The translations under genes were made by a program, and so were the position numbers. A stretch of DNA of 64,000 nucleotides. Origin: Ananas comosus. Its lineage: Eukaryota; Streptophyta; Magnoliopsida; Poales; Bromeliaceae. Positions 35,828 to 49,192 of this stretch are shown one piece after another. Where the stretch lies: NCBI RefSeq assembly GCF_001540865.1, contig NC_033645.1, forward strand, positions 124,001-188,000. Reading direction: 5' to 3'. Below the pieces are notes generated by a model. That model did not search any database and was not told the origin of the DNA. It saw only the letters and a program-made list of their open reading frames with translations. How positions within the stretch are numbered: position 1 is the first letter of the stretch; each line of letters begins with the position of its first letter.

Positions 35828-35867
35828 CCTAGACACATGAGACTCTCTGAGCATAAATTAAGGCCAT

Positions 35868-36155
35868 ATTTGAATGTATGAATAAATATTCGGTATATTT
35901 TTTTTAATTTATTTAAAAATTTATATATTTGATTGATGACAAGTGTAATCAAAATGTTTATAATAAATATCGTATTCGTACTTTAATTTTTTTTTAGAAT
36001 AAAATAGATCACCTTATAGATAAAATAAATTATCCTATCAAATTATAAATAGCAAGACCTACGAAGAAATAAAAATCAAACTCCTTACTCCCAATCATAT
36101 TAGAAAAATTTTATACAAACTAATTCCGACATCCAAACTGGACATAAAGACCTTA
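35868..36155. mobile_element. AT-rich foldback MITE (ATATTTGATTGATGA family)
   Basis: GGCCATATTTGAATGTATGAAT at the left and AATTCCGACATCCAAACTGGAC at the right are rough inverted ends. Related sequence occurs at 45240-45660 and 62310-62570. Superfamily not determined. Confidence 0.45.
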
Positions 36156-36755
36156 AAACTTGTTGAAGGTATCTAGTAGGACAATTATCTCAAGCTCCAT
36201 TTTTTAACAAGCTCTGTGTTTTTTATTTTTATTTTTCCTCTTCTTTCTTAGTTTTTGGAAAGCATTGTTTCAGCATGCTTTCCCACATTTTACTCAATTA
36301 TAGTTTCTGAGTTAAATGTGGAACACAGGTTCAAAAGTCAAGAAAAACTAACACTGCCATTTGGAAGCATGCTGTGCTGAAGAAAAGTGTGGACATGGAT
36401 CTTTTGTAAGGAAGAGATTTGACTATACTGTAACTAATACATTTTTCAGTGAACACAAAAGCCAATCATACACATGGAATTCAGATTAAGAGAGAAAGGA
36501 GGAAAATAGAAGGGGAAAAAAGAAAAGAAAAGAAAAGAAAAGAAAAGAAAGGCATTGCATTTGATCTCCAAATCTACTGTTTTTATAGATATCTACTGCT
36601 TTCATCATTGTTTTCTTTGGTTGTGGAATCTATCCGGCCATCGGATTTATACACATGCTTAAAGCAACAAAGCAAACATTATTCATTTTTGAGAAATGAA
36701 TCTACTCTTAGCTTTCATTCGAGCTACTTATGCTGCGCAAACCGACTAAAACCAT

Positions 36756-39700
36756 TCAATTGAGCTCAGACAATACCGATGCTGCTACACGTTTTAACGC
36801 ATCAGAAGCGTTTTGCAAATCGGACTCGGAATGGCCGGCGGAGACAAACATTCGGATGCCCACTGGGAGCGGGCATTTGTCGAGGTTGGACCGTTTTGTG
36901 GTGACAATATATACTGAATCCTCCTCCAAGACCTGCAAAAAAATTAGGGGCAAAAATGCCAATTAGTTTGCTTATTTAAAAAAGAGTTATTTGGGTGGCA
37001 GAAGTTCAGTGACAATTTTATGATACTAACCCTCTCGACTATTTTATTGAGAAGCTGCAAATCGCGCTTTTGAGAACCAGTGGAGTTCTTTAGTTTTAGT
37101 AAGACGATAGGTGACAAAGGATTGCTTGCGACTGTTAATCCCGGAATATCTGATAAACCTGCATCCAACAGCAAAAAACAGTATCAAGAAGATGTTAGGC
37201 TTCAGCTAAAGATTTAAGTTCACAAGCCTATGTGGCAACTAAAAGTAAATTAGGCATATTTTATATAAGAGACCATTGAGGGTTTTCAACAAATACACCC
37301 CTTTTAAACAAGTTAGTTGCCTACACGGCATTTGAAAAGCAAACATTGCATCTATACACTCATGTGTACGTCTTTGAACTATAAAACTGACCTTCCACCA
37401 GAGAAGCAATATTTCTCCTCAAAGATGAGAGGACTGTGGGATTCGCCTCCAAGTAATCAACTGCAGCAATTGCAGCACTTGCAAGATAGGGCGGCAAAGA
37501 CGCAGAAAAGACATAACCAGAGCTACTCAAACGCTACAAAGACGAAATAAACAGTCAATTACCAAGTGTACATTATAAGAGTAAAACATTGAAAAGGTTT
37601 ATACATACATATCCCTGCAAACTGTACCCTTTCAAAATGCAGTTTCTTAAGAAGAATGTTCTCTTATTTGGTAAGTCATCCAATTCATGGGGATGGAAAT
37701 TCAGATTTTGCAAAGACATTTGTTAACAGACATCACTTAGGGAATGTACATAGATATCTCAAAAATTAGTAAGAGTTCATATAGTTACTTGGTGATCAAT
37801 CACTCTGACACTTCCAGTACAAAATCCTCCATCTGTAGCCAAAGCATTGCCCATTCCAGCAGTTATAATATCTATCTTTTCAATCTGCAAAAGATGACAT
37901 TAATTAGGGTTTGAAACTTTCAGTAGACATGGAGAGAGAAAGACCATTTCAGAGTAAGATCTTTGACATACTGGAACCCCAAAATGTTCGGCAAGGCCTC
38001 GTCCGGAATTTCCAAGTACACCAAACGAATTGCTCTCATCCATTATAAGTCGAAATCGGTATTTCTCCTTCAGCCTCACAATCTCATCCAATGGAGCTAT
38101 TTGTCCAGAATTCTGCCATCCACAAGAGTGCAGAAGACAAGGAAAAATCAGTTCGATAGATATGGATAATATAGGACTAAGGCCAAAAAAGATGAAAGAA
38201 TTATCGACTTAGGATCTGCAGAATAGTTTCAAACGGAGCATAACTAAAACAGAATATAAAGGATAGACATTTTATTTTAGCAGTAACAAAGTTGCAAACA
38301 GCTTTCTATACGTCTATGTTATTTGTTATTACATGAATGTTGTTCCCTGTATGAACCGGTGAACAAGTATCAGACTTTCTAGTTCCATGGGGACACAAAG
38401 GAAAACCCCTAGACCCATATGTGAAGATATCAAATCTGATGCGAGAAAGGAAGAAAGAGGAGCACCACATACGTACTTGTGGAGGAAAAGGATTTTAAAT
38501 TATGAGAAGCACAGGCATAACTAAAGTAGATTGTATATAGAAAGTTTCATCGCTAACCCCAAAAGTTTAAGCCCTTTCATTATGGATCTCTATAACAGCC
38601 CATACAGTGGAGATGATGATTCAATTATTTGGAATTTAGAAATTTCATGCAACAAGAGAAGAGTGAAAAGGCAGAATTGACAGTCCAGTAACCAAAGATT
38701 CTTTTATCAAATGACAGCAACAATTTTGAATTGGCAATAGTGTGATAAAAAACAATAATGATAATTACCTGGTATAGAGCTTCAACAACTATGTAGCGTC
38801 GTAGCTTTTCTGCTTGTTTATTTCCGCGGGTCATTTTCTCCAAAGTCTTTTCAAGTGATGTCATATCATTGTGTTTGTAGTAGACAACCGTACTTCTGGA
38901 GAGATAAAGCCCATTTTGAACCGCCCAGTGGACACCTTCATCACTTTAAAGCAACATATATTATCATTAATTACTGTCTATATAGAAAATGACAGCACCT
39001 AATATATATATTAGAGTTGTACAACTCAGCGACCAGCAACTAGTCGAACAGAGCGAGAATTTAAAATTTAACATCAAACAACAAATCACAACCAAATGGG
39101 AATTAGACGTAAGCAACCCATCCGACCAACAAGTTTTAAATCTCATTTAAAAGTCAAGTTATTCACAGGCTTTCAAAAAAATATTGCTATTTCTCAACTA
39201 ACGATCAAACATCAGGTTCAAGCCCATGTTGCAGAACACCAAGATATTTGTAGGTCCAAATTCAATATACCTAACTATGAGGCATCTAACTAAATTAATA
39301 TAATTTAATAACTACAAATATCAAATAAGATACCATATATGAAAATTGAAAACCAAACCAAGAGAACTTTATGCTCCTTTAGCAGAAAAATTTATCAAAA
39401 GGAACTAACGAGCTAAAAAAAAAATGCTCAAATCTCTTCTAATGTGTATGATCAAAAAAAAAGAAAAGAAATACAAACAATAAGAAACATAACTTTCCAA
39501 AATGCCCATAGTAAAATAAAAGTGACATTAAGGACCAACAGAAATGTACCAAGACAAAATTACTAGGTCAGGATAAATGTACTAGTTTCACTAAAGATGA
39601 ACACAGTCATAGAGAGGAATACTGGAGTAGTCGTCAAAATGTTTAGAGTGCAACACCTCTTTAAAATACCAAGTCAAGGCTACAAGATATCAGAATTCAG

Positions 39701-42083
39701 CCATATTATTGATAATTATATCATTTAGAAATTCTTGTAGATAAAAAGGTGAACAAAAAAAGGCAACACCAATGTCTATTAAAGAAAATGGAATAGCATA
39801 CTTACGCGACAATGATATCTCCCTTCTTGCAGAAGGCTGGAATTACACTGAATATTGTGGATATTCCATAAGAGTACAGGATTGAATCTGGGGTGCCCAA
39901 GAACTTTGCAATTCTATTTTCACAATCAAGATGAGCATCTGGAAATGATATAGCTTGTTAGTGTATTAAGCGAACAATGAAGAAAGATGGATTTTACAGC
40001 AATTGAAAGAACTCTTACCAATTGTTCCATAAAATCCCCTCGGACCGCAAGAACCAACACCATATTTCTCCACGGAACCAACACAGGAATCCTGAGATTA
40101 TGCGGTACTAAGATCATCTTCATGTGATAATGAAGAAAATAATACACTAAAACAGCAAAAGGTAAATAGATTCGCACAATTATCTTCTCATGGCCTATTA
40201 GTCCAAGAAAGTTTGCTGATGCGAAATTTAAGACTTCTTTCCCGTTAATTATGGTATGCGGTCCTGCAGCACTGCATGGAAATATCACTATGTGAGCATA
40301 AATGATCAATAATTCTGCTAATCTTAAATATGTATCTAATCGGGATATCATGATCATGAGAATCAAAAAATTATGGAACTCATATGTTCGAAAAGATATG
40401 TAGATTAAAAAAAAGGAAAAAGAAAAATCTCATCATTTAGGTGATGAACAGAGGAGATTCTTTTTCTTTGGCACATGAACAGAGAAGTTATGCAATGAAG
40501 GAACATTTTACTTCTCATGACTGCTGCAAACCTACATATAAGAAAGTTTCTGGAAAATAAATATTGAGCTGATGTGCGCATATTTCTCATATGTTTTTAT
40601 ATTTACCATAGAGAAGGTAATGATAAAAAAAATTGCTTCTTATACAAACTATAGATTGGTGAAACCGTGAAAGTGAACAAAGGACTTAAACAAATCTTTC
40701 CAAACTCATAAAAGTAAGGAATAAAAGATGGTCATAAATCCCTATTCAGAATTTTCACCTTTCCAATGCAGGAGGTTGAGCTTTCATATCATCAGTAATA
40801 GAAGGAGTAAGAGACTCCGGAACCCATTCCTCACAAAGATCATCTATCTCCTGCAGTCAAGTGAAAGAACCAACATATCAGACAAGGTCAAGGATAATAA
40901 GAAAAGGCTGCCTCAAGAAAAAGAAAGCTAGTTACAAGCATGCTGGTTTCGTACACAAGTCTGCATAATAAAATGTCAAATTTACTAAGCCATCATTAAC
41001 AATGTTGAAAAGATTATCAATTCAGATTCTATTTACGACTTAAACCAACCTTCTCGGACAGTGGCTTCTTTGGGGGCTTGTAGCTCTTCCTCGAGAGCTG
41101 GAACAATATGACAGCAATGAGAAGAACTTCAACAACCAGATGACCTTCAAAAGAAAAGGCACCAACTTCAGTTCAATCAAAACCAATAGCTTGATAAACG
41201 CAGTTTGCTGCCCGGCATGCACCCTAAAACAAGATAGCCTGGACAACGGATGAATCTAAATATTTTTCTACTGTGCTGAATGAAGAAAGATAGATCTATT
41301 TTACCAAATTAAGCGACACTTTTCCAAGTTTCCAACTGAATAGTTCACTCTGACTTCTTTCATTCTTATTGAACATAGGCTGTAAAGCAGAAATACCTAC
41401 TGTCGACGAAACTTATATGTTTTCATTAACTTTTCTATCAGAACATTGCTGAACCACACAGTATATAGCATGCCAGTACAAAGTTAAATTGATAAAAATT
41501 CGGAAATAGACCCAAAAAATACAAGGTGCCCAGCACCATGCTAAATCATTGCAGCACCATATTCATGAAACCATATGATACTTTAATGATCATCTGAAAC
41601 CTAAAAGATAGATCTTGACCTGGGAATATACTTCAACATCGCCACTCATGTGCATAAATATGAATGGCATGCGAAATTAATAGATGAGCTAAGAGGTGGG
41701 GATTTAACCCAGAAAATTTTAATATAAGGATCAAACACATTAAACTTGTGATTATCAGAAGAGGTTTATAACCGGCTCTGATACCATGCAACCTAAACGA
41801 TCGATCTAATAGGTACAGCCTAGGAATATACTAAACATAATTGACCAATGATTATCTTATATCTTTAGCACTCCTATGACAAAGTTTCCATGCGTGTAGC
41901 TCATCGAGAGCAACCTTGCTATTAATCAAATGCACAATTATGATTTGCACATAAAGAGTCGGATATGATGCACGTACCATCAATATGAACCCCGAAAACA
42001 ACTGCTCGGGCAAGGGGAGCATCGAACGCAATCGAAAACCAATCAAGCGCCTTCGTCGTCATACCCGCTACAGGCGAAACCAT
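36756..42083 (-). CDS. LCB1: Serine palmitoyltransferase subunit LCB1, 12 exons
   Basis: Family role: the non-catalytic half of the ER heterodimer with LCB2 that condenses serine and palmitoyl-CoA into 3-ketosphinganine, the first step of sphingolipid synthesis. Exons (minus): 42083-41978, 41144-41050, 40850-40759, 40271-40178, 40091-40019, 39938-39806, 38943-38769, 38112-37972, 37884-37789, 37533-37392, 37158-37031, 36932-36756. They sum to 483 codons plus stop, almost exactly the Arabidopsis length, with every phase matching. Seen: an N-terminal membrane segment (about residues 38-52), the [11 protein letters not shown] segment, [12 protein letters not shown], the alpha-oxoamine synthase core ([38 protein letters not shown]) and [15 protein letters not shown]. 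At this last site catalytic members carry the PLP lysine; LCB1 lacks it, as expected. The ATG at 42083 has G at -3 and +4. A donor-like TAG|GTGAGG near 42501 suggests a 5'-UTR intron. Confidence 0.97.
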
Positions 42084-42801
42084 TTCCCCTTCCTTATCCC
42101 CCCCCCAAATCAAATCACTTGCTTTACTTGATCAAACAACTATCTGAGCTGAGCTTAACAGGGCAATGCAGAGCTGCAACAACAATCGATCACCCGCTTA
42201 AAGAAGCATACAATTCAACCAACAATTTTTAGAGTAAAGCATCGCAAATCCAACCAAATCATTCCCTTTTTCCAATGGCAAATCCAAAAAAAGAAAATTG
42301 TGATCAAATCCAAATTGAAGGGGGGAAAAAACACTGGTGAATTGTTACAAAATTCCCGCATTTCCTACTTGATTCGGCACCAAAAGTTTAGAATTTATAA
42401 ACATACTCAGCATCTAATGACGCATTACTTTCAATTTTCGACAAATCAAATGCAAAAATTAAAGGGAATTGGGGAAAGAGAGTATGGGAATGAGTCCTCA
42501 CCTACGAAACCCTAGCGATGCTTCGAACACTAGAGGGGAAATAGAGAAATTTACACATTTTCGATTCATCTTTTTACGATGCAATAAATAAGTATGGACG
42601 AAGCGAGGATGGAATAAAAAATAATTAAAAATTAACAAACTAATAAAAAAAAATAAAAAGTGGAATGATTGGGTCAAAATTGGGTGCTTTGCGAAATGAC
42701 CAAAATGCCCCTCATTTTGGATATATTTGCATTCTGACATGTAAAAGTGTATGCAAAAAAAATTTTTTGAGGGGCCTAAATGTAAAAGTGCATGTGGGAA
42801 G

Positions 42802-43375
42802 TAGGGGTGGCAATCCAGCTCGTTGTTCACGAGCCGGCTCGTGTTCGGCTCGAAATGAGCTCGAGATCGGCTCGCTCGTTTAGTAAACGAGCCGAATATG
42901 AATTGGATTTTTCAGCTCGTTTAATAAACGAGCCGAACATGAGCTGGGGTCAGCTCGATCGTGTTCGGCTCGATAACAGCCCGAATACATATATTTTATA
43001 TTTATATAATTTATTTAATTTATATTTTTATAAATAAATAAATAATTATATATAATATATTTTTATTATTTAATTTTTAGCAAAATAAAAATATAAATGC
43101 AAGCTTAATTATAAAAAAACTCATTTATATGTAAAGTTTCAACTATTAGATCAAAGTATAATGGATAAGATTTTATAAATTTATTTTTTATATATATTTA
43201 ATCTATTTTTTTTTAATTTATTGTTCGTTGGCCAGCTCGTGAGCCAGCTCGTGAACACGAGCTGAATTTTTCGGCTCGATACTTTAACAAGCCAGCTCGT
43301 GTTCGACTCGTTTATTAAACAAGCCGAACATGAGCCGACCCTTAGCTCGCTCGTGTTCGCTCTGTTACATCCCTA
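42802..43375. mobile_element. hAT-type MITE, TAGGGGTGGCAA ends
   Basis: TAGGGGTGGCAATCC at the left and GTTACATCCCTA at the right; flanks GTGGGAAG (42794-42801) and GTGGAAG (43376-43382) are a near-perfect target duplication. Arms are inverted runs of GGCTCGTGTTCGGCTCG-type words. Open frames across it are artefacts of these words. Confidence 0.85.
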
Positions 43376-45259
43376 GTGGAAGTAGACTTATTTGAGTATG
43401 CTAGAAAAAATTTTTTAAATACAAATTTTTTATAAAATTATTTGGCAAACTTTTATAATAATTTTATAAAGTAATTAATTTTTTATTTTAATTATTTTAT
43501 TTTATTTTTTTACTTTTTATTTTAAGTTTTATAAAATTACTTTAATTAAATTTAAACATTTATTTTTATTTTTAATTAAATTTTTAGAAAAAAAATATAA
43601 TTTTTTGAACAGAATTAAAAAATAAATGATGTGCTAGTTAATTTAGTTATTAAATTACCTCTTCGAAATATATAATAACTGAATAATAATAGGTAAAGTA
43701 ATATAACAGTGGAAATAATTAGCAAACTTAACCAACAAAATTATTGGAATTTTTAATAGTGTCCTATTTAAAATAAAAGTTGAAGTTCAATCCATTGATT
43801 GAAACAAATTAAAGTTTAGTGAACCAAATAAAATTTTGTTAAAAGTTCTGGGGCCAATGATATAATTTACCCAAACTTATGAAAATCCCTCAACTATATG
43901 GCCTCCTTTTGTTTTTTTTTTTTTCTAAGAATCAAGTAATTTTGGTTAAAATATAAAAATATTATTAAATTAAATTATAATTACTTTTTAACTAATGAAA
44001 CTAAAGAAACTAACGGCTAATAACAAATAGAATCATAAAATTTTATAAAAGTTTTAATTTAACTAAGTTTAAAAAGTTTTAATATAAACAAAAAAATCAG
44101 AACTTGAGCACTTGAACAGCCTAAGAGGAAAAATAGTCCATGGGCCACTTTCAAGACATCTTATAGATGAGGGGTCTCGAGACATTATTTTTATTTGACT
44201 ATTTAATTTTTATTTAATTTTTTAATTTATTTAATTTAAAATTATTTAATAATTTTTTCAGCATAAAAATTTAAGTTAATCATTTACGTTAATGAATGAA
44301 TTATAGTTGTATAACTTGGATCAATATGCTAATTAAATTCGCAAAAAGAAATGACATATTTAAAATTTAAAATTAAAAAATTATTAACAGACTGAAACTA
44401 AATAAATTAAAAGATTAGATAGTAAATTTAAATAATTTAAATAAAGTTTACTATATTTCTATTTTATTTTATTTTATTTTGGTTACTACTAAAAGGGTAT
44501 TTTGGGCACCGTAATTCACCACGACCGAGCGATTGCTCCGTGGTAGCGAAAGCTCTTCGGTGCAACGGTTACATTGTGAGTTAGGCCTACGTGTCACCAT
44601 ACCTATTCGTCCACGTGTCGCGTTGTCAATCGTGCGTGCAACCGTTACACTGAGGAGCAGTCCCGTGACACACACGGTTCGGACTCTTCGTTAAGGTTTG
44701 AATTTTTTGACCGTTGTCGTCAACGTCCAGGAAAATAAAACCAGAGTCCATTCGATTAATTCAAAGCCCACAAAGAGCTGCGGCATTTCTTAGGAAGAGA
44801 AAAGTAGGGTTTTGAAAAAGTCTTTTATGTAGAATTTTCTCTTTTTTCTTTTGTTATAATCTACGTAAGTTACACGCGCAAATTTCTTTCAGAATACGGC
44901 ACCGACTCGAATTCAGAATCTATTTTTCGAGAAGTCGTATTATAATTGATTGTTCTAAATCCCGATCGGATGTGTAAATATTTTGTTTGAGATAACTTCT
45001 CGATTTAGTTATATTCTATTTGGACATTGAAATACGTTATCTGACAATAACTCGTGCAAAATAAAAATTTTCTGTATATATATGTGTGGTTGTAATAAAG
45101 AAATTTGATTTTCTTGGAAGATTTTGACATCCATAATTATGTAGGATAATATATTTTAACTATAAAGTAATGACCTGAAGGCTGATTTAATATTCAATTC
45201 TAAACACTTGATCATATTCCTCACTCACTAATGTATAAATTTTTCAAGTAAATTAAGAA

Positions 45260-45545
45260 GATATATATTGAATAAGATATTCATAAATGTATCCACGTAG
45301 GGCCTTCAGTAATTTGTATATTTGATTGATAAAGAGTGTGATCGAANATACGTGATGATTTATCTTATAGTGAAAAAATGATTTGAAGTTTGAATAAGAT
45401 ATTCATAAATGTATCCACGTAGGGCCTTCAGTAATTTGTATATTTGATTGATAAAGAGTGTGATCGAAATATATAAGGTCCGATATCATATTCAAACTTC
45501 AAATCATTTTTTCACTATAAGATAAATCATCACGTATCTTTGAAG
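45260..45545. repeat. Local direct and inverted duplication around a single N
   Basis: An approximately 81-bp segment (45267-45347) recurs at 45392-45472. The roughly 45-bp stretch right after the N (from ATACGTGATGATTTATC) recurs inverted at about 45491-45537. The N at 45347 sits at the junction. See findings. Confidence 0.85.
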
Positions 45546-46378
45546 GTGTAAAAAATCAAAATCCTTACTAATTCCTGTCATATTAAAAAAGTTTTATATA
45601 AAAAAAAATTTTAAATAACTTACTCCGACATTCAAACACAGACTAAAAAATCATAATTCAAAAGTAGAGTCAGAGTCTCCGTCAAACTCCGGTTCACCAC
45701 TGATATAGGTTCAAACAAAACTGGAGTTGATCTGGAGCTAAGTTTGTATGATGATTTTTTTTTTTTTGTTTGGTTGAAGTAAAAGTGCTATTGTTCTAGT
45801 GTTGCATGAATGGTCTTATAAATAAAAATCTTTTCATACGAATTAATATCTTATGTTTACTTCAGATTTGGTCTTTCAGATCACATGCAGCTATAAATAT
45901 GACAAGATTAGAGATGTATATAATTAAAAATACAGCAGTTGTAATTTGTATATGATCTGTTTTGCGGTATATCTTATTTTCCTTTGCTTTTTTAAATTTT
46001 TGGCTTTCCTTGAGAATCATATATATATATAGAGGGTAAAATATATGTAAAGAAGAGAAATTTCTCTTTTTTGGTTTAAGCAATGAGTGGATCATTAAAA
46101 TTATCTCTTAAAATAGAAAAACTCTCTCCAACTGTTGTATCTCTAACTATATTACGCAGGCTCAATTTCGGTATCGAATTATAACTACAGCAAACCAAAC
46201 TTGTTTGCATCTACATTGACCCCTACATAGTGACAGTAATAACTCTTGAAAATATAGTTTGGGCACTTGTTCATGGTGATCTCCCCATTGAAATACTGAT
46301 TCAATTTGTATTTAACACTCAATAGTTAGATAGGTTGTTAATTTTATCAGTCTCCGATTAAAGTATATAAAATAATTA

Positions 46379-46600
46379 GAGTCTGGCCATTATACAATCG
46401 ATAGTACCAATCTCTTGATACTATCGAGCTTTTTACCGTTAGATATACCTTTTGATTATTTTCGCCTATTGGATACCTACTCAACTATAAAGGACTACTA
46501 TCATCCTAGCCGCACATTCTTTAATCCAACGGTCGAAAACTCGATAGCACAAAGCGTTTAGTACTATCGATAGCATGGTAGTATGATTTAGATAATTAGC
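46379..46600. mobile_element. Foldback MITE, ACTATCGATAGCA family
   Basis: AGTCTGGCCATTATACAATCG at the left and CGATAGCATGGTAGTATGAT at the right are imperfect inverted repeats, with CTATCGAGCTTTTTACCG against CGGTCGAAAACTCGATAG inside. About 220 bp. Confidence 0.7.
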
Positions 46601-47151
46601 TCAATTAACTCCATAATAATAATCAAAAGTTAAGAGGTGTGAGTCAAAAGTTTTAAAGCTTAGAGCCTATTTTCAAAAGTAGGTTACAGTTGAGGGGAAA
46701 TCTTTTTATCTCGAGTATCAATTCACAATCCTTTTTTTTTTTTTAAGAGAAAAGAAAAAAAAGTAAAAAAGAGAAAGTACACGGCATCCCATTTTCTTTT
46801 CTTTTAAAATTATTCCACATTTTCCCCTACCCTTCTTTTTATTTCTACTTTTATACTTCTGTTCCAATCGTCTACTTATTGCGCATTTATTTTCCTTTTA
46901 ATCATTAGATATTCTCAGTTTTGTACATTTGTATTGAAAGCGCATGAACTGGTCGATGTTTTATTAGAAATTTGGGAAAAAATATTAAATATAATTCTTT
47001 AAAAAAAAAAGAAACATATATAAACCTCAAATCATGCAAAGGTGAAGATAGAAGAGACGGTCCTGAACTTAATGAATAAGAAAAAGGGGGAAATATATAG
47101 ATCGGTCGCTAAAACTAAATATTTAAAAATAAAAGATTCAAGCTCATTACA

Positions 47152-47508
47152 TTAAGGAAAAACTTCAAAAACTCCCCTTGTGGTTTCGTTGTTTCTCACT
47201 TTGTTCCCCTGTGGTTTAAAATATATCAATTTGTCCCCCTGTGGTTTCTTTTTTTTCTTTTTCTTATCAATTTTATTATTTTTTTCTTAAATCAGTGATA
47301 AAGTTAAAATTAAAGGGTACTAAAATGAATATTTGATAAATCTAGATGAGTATCTGAAGTTTTTTGTATATAATTTAATGAAATATTAACGAAAAAGCTA
47401 CCGAAAAGATAAAAACGAAACCACAGGGGGGCAATTTAATATATTTTAAACCACAGAGGGTCAAAGTGAGAAACTACAAAACCACAGGAGGGGTTTTTGA
47501 AGTTTTCC
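47152..47508. mobile_element. Foldback MITE, GTGGTTT family
   Basis: AAGGAAAAACTTCAAAAACTCC at the left against GGGTTTTTGAAGTTTTCCCC at the right, with TGTGGTTTAAAATATATCAA inverted inside. It aligns over its length to 18390-18744 in the opposite orientation. No obvious target duplication. Confidence 0.8.
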
Positions 47509-48254
47509 CCTCGCAACAACCTCGAAATTGCCACTAGGTCCTGCACCCTGCAACTGCAACAAGATACTCGTGAAGCTCAAATGGGACCCAAAAAGAAGTG
47601 AGAAAATGAAGAGGCAGTTTAGGAGTAGAGCTATGTAATGATGTATCTTAGTGGTTGCTGGAAAGAAGAGAGAGAGAAAAAAAAAAAAAAGAAAAAAAAA
47701 AAAAGAGGAAACACAACCAGAATACCAACATAAACCTATATAATGGAGAAAAAGTGAAAAAGATTCGGCATCATATGGGTAAAACGCAAAGATGAATCAT
47801 CTTGAATCGACTATCTGACTTTTTAAATTTTGACTTTTTTCAAGTCAACCTTCCAATTTGTTTGATTCGAATCAGTCAACAGTACTTTGACTTTAAAATT
47901 TAAGTTTATTACTTACTTTAATAAATTTATATTTGCAAGAATTATATAAAATATACTTAGTGGATCTGTATAGATAAATAATATATCAAATTTTAGAAGT
48001 GAAATGCCGTTGACTGATTCGAATCAAACAAATGGAAAGATTTGAGATAATAAAAATTAAAATTTGAAAGGTTGAATAGCTGACTCAAAATAATTCATAG
48101 TTCAAACAACTTTTATATATGTTATCTTTTTATATTTCATGTTTTTTTTTTCTTTTTTCATCCAGTAGTGTTTACTGTGGTGACTGGTCTCGATAACCCC
48201 CTTTGCCCCTTTGCGAGTACACATGACACAATGTTTTTTTTTATTTATTTTTTT

Positions 48255-48397
48255 GGAGAGATAGGTAGCACGCTACCTGCTTCGTTTATTTCATTTAGAA
48301 ATAAATTTAGCTGAAAATGTGAATCAATTAGGATTCGAACTTTGATCTCAGGTACCAACCACTAAATTCTTTGCCACTTGCTCTAGAAATGGCCGGT
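48255..48397 (-). mobile_element. tRNA-derived SINE copy 7 with 15-bp target duplication
   Basis: Full-length minus-strand copy. Perfect direct repeats ACATGACACAATGTT (48221-48235 and 48398-48412) bracket the element and its T-rich tail. It lies about 0.8 kb beyond the stop codon of the PRR gene. Confidence 0.9.
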
Positions 48398-49192
48398 ACA
48401 TGACACAATGTTATTAGACCTTCAAGATGAGGTTCCATGGTGGCCTCTTCTGCCCTTCACCTGAGCCTACATCATGCCCTCAGTGGCGCCGATGCGAAGC
48501 GCACATTAAGAAGTACTTGTTAAGATAAAATCATTCAAAGAAGTTTGATAATTTTTATAAAGAAAATAAAAGAGAAGCCCAACAACTATTTCCATTCAAA
48601 TCTTCTAATTTTCACTCAAAGAGGAGCAGGCACAGGACTTCTTCCTTGCAAAAACAAACTTTAGGCCTAATTTAGTAATATGATGGCGAAAAATATTGTT
48701 TTTATATCATAAAGGGGAAAAAATAAATAAATAAAAGCACTAATAATACTCTTTTTTCTTACATTATAAAATTTCAGTTACAACCGTCAACAGAAAAGAA
48801 TAAAGCATTGAAGCAAAAAATGAAAAAACTACTCAAATTTTTGAACCTTCTATAATTTAAAAATGATATTTTTTGCTGCCACGGTAGCAAATTAGGCCTA
48901 GTAGAAAGAGCACCAGAAGCAACAGAAAAACCAATTTACAACAGCACAATGTATAATTAGAGCGTCGTAAGCTGCAAACATACTGCAGAATATAGAAGAT
49001 CACACCGCAACAACAAATCACCCCCGTCAAAATTATACATAACAAGCTCTCACACCAAAACTAGGTTCAAGAGGAAAGTAAGTGATACGATGCAAACTCC
49101 ATGCGATTCTGCTTCGTTAGCTTTTCTACAATACTATAACATCAACCTACGATTTTCTTTTGTGCGCGAAACTCCTTTTTGCCGTTCGGTTT

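Larger units (their letters stand above)
23600..36700. other. Gene-free, transposon-rich interval between SGR and LCB1
   Basis: No intact gene seen. It holds the CACTA element, the Pack-MULE, foldbacks, hAT elements, a SINE and microsatellites listed separately. 24700-24900 carries a roughly 100-bp degenerate direct repeat (TTAATTAAATATATTAATTA words). 28733-29410 is AT-rich DNA between CCCCGTTTGGAT and CCAAACAAAGCC, perhaps a Tourist-like MITE. 31400-32280 and 32800-33700 show nothing I can name. Confidence 0.6.
42600..49100. other. Gene-free interval between LCB1 and PRR
   Basis: Holds a hAT MITE, foldbacks, one SINE and the N-containing local duplication, listed separately. 43400-44460 is AT-rich with nothing named. 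A GC-richer patch at 44500-44760 has short frames without motifs. 47520-48180 is plain AT-rich DNA. 48400-49190 is partly the 3' flank of PRR. Confidence 0.6.

Noticed and set aside
42084..42113. Upstream extension of the LCB1 frame
   Set aside because: The codon at 42113 is TTG, not ATG; the first ATG is 42083, in good context and giving the family's length.
42665..43037. Frames across the GCTCG repeat region
   Set aside because: Partly inside the hAT MITE at 42802-43375; no conserved protein.
44469..44760. GC-richer patch with a 68-codon frame, considered as an exon
   Set aside because: No conserved motif and no convincing splice borders; probably transposon-derived or simple intergenic DNA.
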